A DNA stretch of 64,000 nucleotides from Pseudomonas saponiphila (GTDB lineage: Bacteria; Pseudomonadota; Gammaproteobacteria; Pseudomonadales; Pseudomonadaceae). The stretch spans positions 1,054,001 to 1,118,000 of the forward strand of contig NZ_FNTJ01000002.1 of NCBI RefSeq assembly GCF_900105185.1, written 5' to 3'. Below the pieces are notes generated by a model, which was not told the DNA's origin, searched no databases, and was given only the letters and a program-made list of their open reading frames with translations. A program made the position numbers and the translations under genes. This document shows, one piece after another, positions 57,777 through 64,000 of this stretch; the stretch's first letter is position 1, and each line of letters opens with the position of its first letter.

Positions 57777-58685
57777 ATGCTGCGATTCGATGACCTGCAA
57801 TTGTTCGTCTGGGCCGCGGACCTGGGCAGCCTGTCGGCGGCGGCCCGGGTCATGGACCTGTCGCCGGCGTTGGCCAGCGCCGCCCTCAAGCGCATCGAAG
57901 AACACCTGGGTGCGCGCCTGCTGGCCCGCTCGACCCGCAGCCTGCGCCTGACCGCCGAGGGCGAGGGCTTTCTGGAATACGCCCGCGCGGCCTTGAGCAA
58001 TCTGGATGAAGGGCGGCGCCTGTTGGCCAGCGGGCAGGATCAGGTCAGTGGCGTGTTGCAGCTGTCCGCACCTTCTGACTTCGGCCGCAACCTGCTGCTG
58101 CCCTGGCTCGACGAATTCCAGCGCGAGCACCCCAGGCTCAGCGTGCGCCTGCTGCTGGGGGACCGCATCGCCGACCTGTTCCGCCAGCCGGTGGACATCG
58201 CCCTGCGCTACGGCGAGCCGGAGGATTCCAGCCTGGTGGCCTTGCCGATCGCCCCGGACAATCGCCGGGTGCTGTGCGCCGCTCCCAGCTACCTGGCCCG
58301 GCACGGCGAGCCGCGTCAGCTGGAGCAACTGGCCCAGCACAACTGCCTGCTGTACATGCTCGACAGCCGGGCCCATGACCTCTGGAGTTTTCATGACGGC
58401 AAGCGCGAGGTGAGCCTGACCGTCAGCGGCAACCGCTTGAGCGACGATGCCGATGTGGTGCGGCGCTGGGCCGTGGCCGGCGAGGGGATTGCCTACAAGT
58501 CCTGGCTGGACGTGGCCGGCGATGTGCTTGCCGGTCGCCTGCAGATCCTGCTGCCGGAGCTGCGCTGCGAAGGCGCCTCGCTGAACCTTTTGTGCACCCA
58601 TCGCGCGCACTTGAGCAAACCGGTCAAGCTGCTGCGGGACATGCTCCAGGAGCGCTGCGCCCAGATCAGCGCACGCCGCCCGTAG
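57777..58685 (+). CDS. LysR family transcriptional regulator
   Basis: A 302-residue LysR regulator. The winged helix-turn-helix is at 1-60 (LQLFVWAADLGSLSAAARVMDLSPALASAALKRIEEHLGARLLAR), followed by a LysR substrate-binding domain. It is divergent from the ABM/oxidoreductase operon and very probably controls it. Its TAG stop is formed by the first three bases of a downstream REP element. Confidence 0.92.
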   Translation: MLRFDDLQLFVWAADLGSLSAAARVMDLSPALASAALKRIEEHLGARLLARSTRSLRLTAEGEGFLEYARAALSNLDEGRRLLASGQDQVSGVLQLSAPSDFGRNLLLPWLDEFQREHPRLSVRLLLGDRIADLFRQPVDIALRYGEPEDSSLVALPIAPDNRRVLCAAPSYLARHGEPRQLEQLAQHNCLLYMLDSRAHDLWSFHDGKREVSLTVSGNRLSDDADVVRRWAVAGEGIAYKSWLDVAGDVLAGRLQILLPELRCEGASLNLLCTHRAHLSKPVKLLRDMLQERCAQISARRP

Positions 58686-58704
58686 GAGCCGGCTTGCCGG
58701 CGAA
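58683..58704. repeat. REP palindrome overlapping the LysR stop codon
   Basis: A single TAGGAGCCGGCTTGCCGGCGAA copy; its leading TAG is the stop codon of the LysR gene. Confidence 0.9.
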
Positions 58705-58807
58705 CCCCCCGCGTCGCTGGCGGACGCGAACAGGTCGCCCTCGGCAATCAGTCCCGGCCTCGATCCCGCACACTCGAGCGGTCCAGCATTCAACCGGGGG
58801 AACGGGC

Positions 58808-60184
58808 ATGGCCATACAGGGATACAGCGCCGCCGAGCGCTTGGAACGCTTGCCCATCAGCGGTTATCACCGAGTGATTTTCATCATCATCGCCCTGGCG
58901 TTTTTCTTCGACTCCATGGACCTGGCGATGATGACCTTCCTCCTCGGCTCGATCAAAACCGAGTTCGGCCTGAGCTCGGCCCAGGCCGGTCTATTGGCCA
59001 GCTCCTGCTTCTTCGGCATGGTGCTCGGCGCCTCGCTGTCGGGCCTGCTCGCCGACCGCTTCGGGCGCAAGCCGGTGTTCCAATGGAGCATCGTGCTCTG
59101 GGGCCTGGCCAGCTACCTGTGTTCCACCGCCCAGAGCGTGGACAGCCTGACCCTGTTCCGGGTGCTGTTGGGGATCGGCATGGGCATGGAGTTTCCCATC
59201 GCCCAATCGATGCTTTCGGAGATGATCCCGGCGCAGCGCCGCGGACGCTACATCGCCTTGATGGACGGTTTCTGGCCCCTGGGTTTCGTGGCCTCCGGGG
59301 TGCTGTCGTACTTTCTGTTGCCGCTGATCGGCTGGCGCGAGATCTTCCTGGTGCTGGCGATTCCGGCAGTGTTCGTGCTGGTGATCCGCTTCTTCATTCC
59401 CGAGTCGCCGCGCTGGCTGGAGCAGGCCGGGCGGCATGCCGATGCGGACCGCGTGCTGTGCGCCATCGAGAACAAGGTACGGGCTTCCCTGGGCACGGCG
59501 CAGTTGCCGGAGCCGGTGCGCCTGCCACGCATCGACAGTGCGCCGGGGCACTTTTTCTCCGCGCTGAAACAGATCTGGTCGCCCCTGTACCGGCAACGCA
59601 CGATGATGATCTGGAGCCTGTGGTTCTTCGCCTTGCTGGGTTTCTACGGGCTGACGTCCTGGCTCAGCGCCTTGCTGCAGACATCCGGTTTTGCCGTGAC
59701 CCAGTCGGTGTACTACACGGTGCTGATTTCCCTGGGCGGGATTCCCGGCTTTCTCATGGCTGCCTGGCTGGTGGAGCGCTGGGGGCGCAAGCCGGTGTGC
59801 ATCGTGACCTTGCTCGGTGGTGGGGTGATGGCGTTCTTCTACGGACAGAGCGCGGTGTTTGGCGGCAACGTCGGCTTGTTGATCGGCACCGGGCTGCTGA
59901 TGCAGTTCTTCCTGTTCGGCATGTGGGCGGTGCTCTACACCTATACGCCCGAGCTGTACCCGACGTCGGCCCGGGCTACGGGGTCGGGCTTTGCTTCGGC
60001 CGTTGGCCGGATCGGTTCGCTGCTGGGCCCCTTGGTGACCGGGCTGGTATTTCCCATCACTGGGCAGGGCGGGGTGTTTGCCCTGGGGGCGGCGTGTTTT
60101 GTGATCGCGGCGGGAGTGGTCTGGCTGTTCGGGATGGAAACCCGGGGCAAGACGCTGGAGGCGTTGAGCGAGGCGGGACTTTGA
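58808..60184 (+). CDS. MFS transporter, aromatic acid / niacin type
   Basis: A 458-residue, 12-span MFS protein of the sugar/aromatic-acid:H+ symporter (AAHS/NiaP-like) branch: FFDSMDLAMMTFLL early, motif A SGLLADRFGRKPVF, PESPRWLEQAGR after span 6, and YTPELYPTSARATG late. Such proteins import benzoate-type acids or nicotinate. The open frame extends 72 codons upstream through a REP; GGGGGAACGGGC just before this ATG marks the true start. The LysR gene upstream is co-directional and could also regulate it. Confidence 0.88.
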   Translation: MAIQGYSAAERLERLPISGYHRVIFIIIALAFFFDSMDLAMMTFLLGSIKTEFGLSSAQAGLLASSCFFGMVLGASLSGLLADRFGRKPVFQWSIVLWGLASYLCSTAQSVDSLTLFRVLLGIGMGMEFPIAQSMLSEMIPAQRRGRYIALMDGFWPLGFVASGVLSYFLLPLIGWREIFLVLAIPAVFVLVIRFFIPESPRWLEQAGRHADADRVLCAIENKVRASLGTAQLPEPVRLPRIDSAPGHFFSALKQIWSPLYRQRTMMIWSLWFFALLGFYGLTSWLSALLQTSGFAVTQSVYYTVLISLGGIPGFLMAAWLVERWGRKPVCIVTLLGGGVMAFFYGQSAVFGGNVGLLIGTGLLMQFFLFGMWAVLYTYTPELYPTSARATGSGFASAVGRIGSLLGPLVTGLVFPITGQGGVFALGAACFVIAAGVVWLFGMETRGKTLEALSEAGL

Positions 60185-60186
60185 GG

Positions 60187-60240
60187 TTCGCTGGCAAGCC
60201 AGCTCCTACCGGTTGGTGTAGGAGCCGGCTTGCCGGCGAA
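60187..60240. repeat. REPIN (inverted REP pair)
   Basis: A pair of facing REP palindromes (TTCGCTGGCAAGCCAGCTCCTA and TAGGAGCCGGCTTGCCGGCGAA) separated by about 10 bp between the convergent MFS and deaminase genes. The left stem carries compensating T/A changes in both arms, which keep the pairing. Confidence 0.9.
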
Positions 60241-60245
60241 GGCCG

Positions 60246-61208
<963 letters not shown>

Positions 61209-61377
61209 TCATCAGGTGCAGGCGGGCGCTGCGAGAGTGATGCGCTGCCGGGGCCGTGCCCTTCTCGGGGGAACGGGCCGCGGTTGCGGCTATCGCCAGG
61301 TTTTCACCGGGCCCGAAAAAGCCGCCATTCTACATCTGGCGGCGCCATTGTTCGGCAAAACCTGACCGAATGGGCGA

Positions 61378-62343
61378 TCAGGCCTGCTCCAGCTCGCGGC
61401 GATAGGCGTAGGTATCGGCAAAGCGCGACAGCAGGAATTCGGCGCAGGTGGTCACCGGGTACTTGGCCGGGTGCTCTGCGTCCTGGCAGCCGGGCAGGCA
61501 TTCGATGCGGGTGTCCGGGTGCGGTTCGGCGAAGAACGGCATCGAGTAGCGGTCCACCCCCTGTGGGCTGATGACCCGGTGCGGCGTCGACAGGTAACGG
61601 TCGTTGCTCCAGCGCGCCATCATGTCGCCGAGGTTGACCACGAAGCTGCCTTCAATGGGCGGCGCGTCGATCCACTGGCCCTGGACGTTGCGCACCTGCA
61701 GGCCGCCGGCCGCGTCCTGGTAGAGCAGGGTGATGCAGCCATAGTCGGTGTGGGCGCCGGCGCCTTGCTGCTCTTCGCTGCTGGCGGTGTGGCGTGGCGG
61801 GTAGTGGATCAGCCGCAGCACGCTGACCGGGTCCTGGAAGCGGCGGTCGAAGAAGTCGCGCTCGATGCCCAGGGCCAGGGTCATGGCTCGCAGCAGGGTC
61901 TGGGCCAGGGCCTGCATGTCCTGGTAGTGCTGCTCCATCAGGGCCTGCCAGCCGGGTAGGTGCGGGTGGCGATTGGGCCCGCGCAAGGGCTTGTTCGCCA
62001 GTACCTCGGGATGCTCGGCCGGCAGGTGCAGGCCCATGTCGAAGGTTTCCTTGAGGTCGCTGGGCTTGCTCGGGTCCAGCTGCTCGGTGGCGATGGCGCC
62101 ATAGCCGCGATGGTGGCGGCTCTGGGTGATGTCGATCTTGAGTTTCTCGGCGCTGGGCAGGGCGAAGAAGTGCTTGGCCATGGCCAGCAATTGTTCGATG
62201 CGTTGTGCTCTGATCGGGTGGCCCTTGATGTAGAAGAAGCCCCACTCGCGGCAGGCGCGGTCGATCTGATTGGCGACACGCTCCCAGCCTGGCTGGGCAT
62301 CCTGATACAGCGGGCTGATATCGATGATCGGCAGTTGACTCAT
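61378..62343 (-). CDS. Isopenicillin-N-synthase-like 2-oxoglutarate/Fe(II) oxygenase
   Basis: A 321-residue non-haem iron dioxygenase. The iron triad is seen as HTD (GAHTDYGCITLL) and the later His (TPHRVISPQG), with the co-substrate RxS (RYSMPFF). The N-terminal DIOX_N region (LPIIDISPLY; REWGFFYIKGHP) is also clear. The substrate is unknown; its place between a BMP protein and adenine deaminase suggests a purine or nucleoside-related compound. The ATG giving MSQLPIID follows GGGAG. Confidence 0.88.
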   Translation of the reverse strand: MSQLPIIDISPLYQDAQPGWERVANQIDRACREWGFFYIKGHPIRAQRIEQLLAMAKHFFALPSAEKLKIDITQSRHHRGYGAIATEQLDPSKPSDLKETFDMGLHLPAEHPEVLANKPLRGPNRHPHLPGWQALMEQHYQDMQALAQTLLRAMTLALGIERDFFDRRFQDPVSVLRLIHYPPRHTASSEEQQGAGAHTDYGCITLLYQDAAGGLQVRNVQGQWIDAPPIEGSFVVNLGDMMARWSNDRYLSTPHRVISPQGVDRYSMPFFAEPHPDTRIECLPGCQDAEHPAKYPVTTCAEFLLSRFADTYAYRRELEQA

Positions 62344-62409
62344 GAAATAGACTCCCATCCGGTTGGCGGTCCGCCGTCGCTGCCGGATGCTCCGGCAGCG
62401 ACGACCAGC

Positions 62410-63492
62410 TTAGTTGGGGAGATCCGCCCGCAGGCCTTCGACGTAGTAGTTCATCGAGGCCAGTTCTGCATTGCTGGCGCTGACTCCCGCGGCGATTTTT
62501 TCAACCCCGGCCTGGTCCTTGATCGGGCCGGTAAACGGGTGGAACTCGCCGCTCTTGATGCGGGCGATGATCTGCTCGGCTTCGGCTTTCACCGGGGCCG
62601 GCAGCAGGTCGCTGAGGGGCAGCTCAACCGTACCCTCTTTCAGGCCGCCCCAGTAGTCCTGGGATTTCCAGCTGTGGTCGAGCACCCCTTGGGTGGCCTG
62701 GAGGTAGTGCGGGGCCCAGTTGTTGACGATGGACGTCAGCACCGCCTTGGGGCCGAAGTGGGCCATGTCCGAGGCGTAGCCCACCGCGTATACGCCACGG
62801 CGTTCCGCGGCCTGGATCGGCGCCGGGCTGTCGGTGTGCTGGAAGATCACGTCGGCGCCCTGGTCGATCAGGGCGTTGGCGGCGTCGGCTTCCTTGCCCG
62901 GGTCGAACCAGGAGTTGACCCACACCACCTTGATCTCGGTGCCCGGGTTGTACTTGTTCAGGGCCAGCTGGATGGCGTTGATGTCGCGGATCACCTCCGG
63001 GATCGGGAACGAGGCGACGTAGCCGATCTTCTTGCTCCTGGTCATCTTCGCCGCGAGGAAACCGCCGACATAACGCCCCTCGTAAGTGCGCGCCAGGTAG
63101 GTGCCGAGGTTCTTGTCCTGCTTGTAGCCGGTGGCGTGTTCGAAGGTCACCTTGGGGAACTGCCTGGCGACTTTCAGGGTGGGGTTCATGTAGCCGAAGG
63201 AGGTGGTGAAGATCAGATCGTAGTTGTCCTTGGCCATGTTGCGGATCACTCGCTCGGCATCGGCGCCTTCGGCCACGTTCTCGATGTAGTTGGTCTTGAT
63301 CTGCGCGCCGAATTTCTCCGCCAGGGCCTTGCGTCCCTGCTCATGCTGATAGGTCCAGCCGTGGTCGCCGATGGGGCCGATGTAGACGAAGCCGACCTTC
63401 AGCGGATCGGCGGCACTGGCGGTGAGGCTGGCGCTCAGGCCGACGGCGGCGGCCAGGGCGCAGAGCAGCTTGTGCAACGGGCGTGTATGCAT
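62410..63492 (-). CDS. BMP-family substrate-binding protein
   Basis: A 360-residue periplasmic binding protein of the Bmp/PnrA-like (Med) family, whose members bind nucleosides or purines for ABC uptake. A signal peptide of about 27 residues (ending ASA) is followed by LKVGFVYIGPIGDHGWTYQHEQG, the family opening. GGAGC lies eight bases before the ATG; codons further upstream cross a REPIN and are non-coding. No ABC ATPase or permease gene is beside it in the window. Confidence 0.9.
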   Translation of the reverse strand: MHTRPLHKLLCALAAAVGLSASLTASAADPLKVGFVYIGPIGDHGWTYQHEQGRKALAEKFGAQIKTNYIENVAEGADAERVIRNMAKDNYDLIFTTSFGYMNPTLKVARQFPKVTFEHATGYKQDKNLGTYLARTYEGRYVGGFLAAKMTRSKKIGYVASFPIPEVIRDINAIQLALNKYNPGTEIKVVWVNSWFDPGKEADAANALIDQGADVIFQHTDSPAPIQAAERRGVYAVGYASDMAHFGPKAVLTSIVNNWAPHYLQATQGVLDHSWKSQDYWGGLKEGTVELPLSDLLPAPVKAEAEQIIARIKSGEFHPFTGPIKDQAGVEKIAAGVSASNAELASMNYYVEGLRADLPN

Positions 63493-63550
63493 GAATTGAA
63501 GCTCCATCTTGTTGTGAAGGGGGGCTGGGTCGGCAAGCGCAGGAGGGCAA

Positions 63551-63567
63551 TGCAAATAGCTGACCAA
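63551..63567 (-). promoter_or_regulatory. Possible sigma-54 promoter of the BMP operon
   Basis: On the minus strand TTGGTCAGCTATTTGCA matches YTGGCACG-N4-TTGCW at both invariant dinucleotides (GG and GC with ten bases between) but has three mismatches in the CAC part. It lies about 60 bp before the BMP ATG, a suitable distance. Confidence 0.5.
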
Positions 63568-63631
63568 GAGGACAACAAAGATGGCGGTTGCGCCGGCGAG
63601 GAGGTTTCTACGGGGGCTTTGGCGCGCGTTT

Positions 63632-63687
63632 TTCGCTGGCAAGCCAGTGCCTACAGGCACGGGTGTAGGAGCCGGCTTGCCGGCGAA
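63632..63687. repeat. REPIN (inverted REP pair)
   Basis: TTCGCTGGCAAGCCAGTGCCTA at 63632-63653 faces TAGGAGCCGGCTTGCCGGCGAA from 63666. The left copy carries stem changes that keep pairing, as in the 60.2-kb pair. Confidence 0.88.
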
Positions 63688-63818
63688 GGACTGTGCAAGA
63701 TCCATCCCGGTGCGCAGCGCCTGAGGCTGGTGCACTAACATGTAACGAAACGTTAGTGACCTGAAGCGGTCTTTCACTCATCTCCTGTACTCGTTTTTAT
63801 TCCCGTCAAAGGACTGCA

Positions 63819-64000
63819 ATGTTCACTTCCCTCAAGCAAGAACAGTTTCTGCTGCTTGCGCTGCTGGCGGCCGTGGCCGCCTATCCCCTGGAACACCTGT
63901 TGCTCAATAGCGGCCAAGGCATCGCCCTGATGGCCGGGTTGCTGCTGATCGGCTTTATCGTCATCGCCTCGATGCGCGTAGCCCATCACGCCGAACTGCT
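63819..64000 (+). CDS. ChaA-like cation/proton antiporter (5' part)
   Basis: Only the first 60 codons are inside the window (MFTSLKQEQFLLLALLAAVA...). Two hydrophobic spans are followed by ASMRVAHHAELL, resembling the start of the conserved cation-binding helix region in ChaA/calcium:proton antiporters. AAAGGA lies about six bases before the ATG. The identification rests on this short segment and so is tentative. Confidence 0.6.
   Translation, partial: MFTSLKQEQFLLLALLAAVAAYPLEHLLLNSGQGIALMAGLLLIGFIVIASMRVAHHAEL

Larger units (their letters stand above)
63493..63818. other. Divergent gap between BMP gene and antiporter gene
   Basis: A 326-bp gene-free region. It holds a possible sigma-54 promoter for the BMP gene (63551-63567), a REPIN (63632-63687), and the short promoter region of the antiporter gene just before 63819. 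Confidence 0.8.

Overview
The window is a chromosomal stretch from a fluorescent-group Pseudomonas (P. fluorescens complex; the species cannot be fixed from sequence alone). The coding is GC-rich with dense, mostly short intergenic gaps. The gene order retS-purD-purH-fis-dusB-(DUF3426)-prmA-accC-accB-aroQ-ctpL-gcbA-(DUF2333)-nudix-yciH-speA matches, from memory, the core Pseudomonas block known in P. aeruginosa. Short REP/REPIN palindromes typical of this group lie between genes. I saw no tRNA, rRNA, insertion sequence, prophage or CRISPR array.

Layout. 1-21,000 is core: a RetS hybrid kinase, purine synthesis (purD, purH), the dusB-fis operon, prmA, the aroQ-accB-accC operon for fatty-acid synthesis, a CtpL-type chemoreceptor, a GcbA-type diguanylate cyclase, and speA with a strong terminator. 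21,100-26,120 holds a lipoprotein esterase, a MATE exporter, small proteins, a MazG-like pyrophosphohydrolase, the tRNA methyltransferase cmoM and two tandem DUF4136 lipoproteins.

26,287-43,112 is the accessory heart of the window. It is a Flp/Tad (type IVb) pilus locus with its own two-component system: tadG, pprA (kinase), a TadE-like pseudopilin, prepilin peptidase fppA, pprB (regulator), tadC-tadB-tadA-tadZ-rcpC on the minus strand, two tandem flp pilin genes on the plus strand, and a stand-alone receiver protein. No rcpA secretin or tadD gene is present where P. aeruginosa has them. Next to it sits a TpsB/FhaC-type outer-membrane transporter and a 523-residue lipoprotein of extreme Gly/Ser/Thr/Val composition with a collagen-like GGT tract. 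The transporter has no recognisable TPS substrate gene beside it. This pair, attached to a secretin-less Tad locus, is the best candidate here for an undescribed surface-adhesion system.

43,500-64,000 returns to metabolic genes: a YdcZ-type membrane protein, a thiolase/high-molecular-weight FabG/MaoC hydratase set, a double-Cache chemoreceptor, a RIO kinase, and a copper-efflux module (copA-cueR, copZ and a secreted protein) with two clear CueR operators. These are followed by a Bcr/CflA exporter, a LysR-controlled oxidoreductase/monooxygenase pair, an MFS aromatic-acid-type transporter, and a purine-related cluster (BMP binding protein, 2-oxoglutarate/Fe(II)-type oxygenase, adenine deaminase) preceded by a possible sigma-54 promoter. 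The start of a ChaA-like cation/proton antiporter runs off the end.

Shared theme: RetS, GcbA and PprAB-Tad all act, in characterised relatives, on the choice between motile and attached life, so the window is rich in biofilm control and surface structures.
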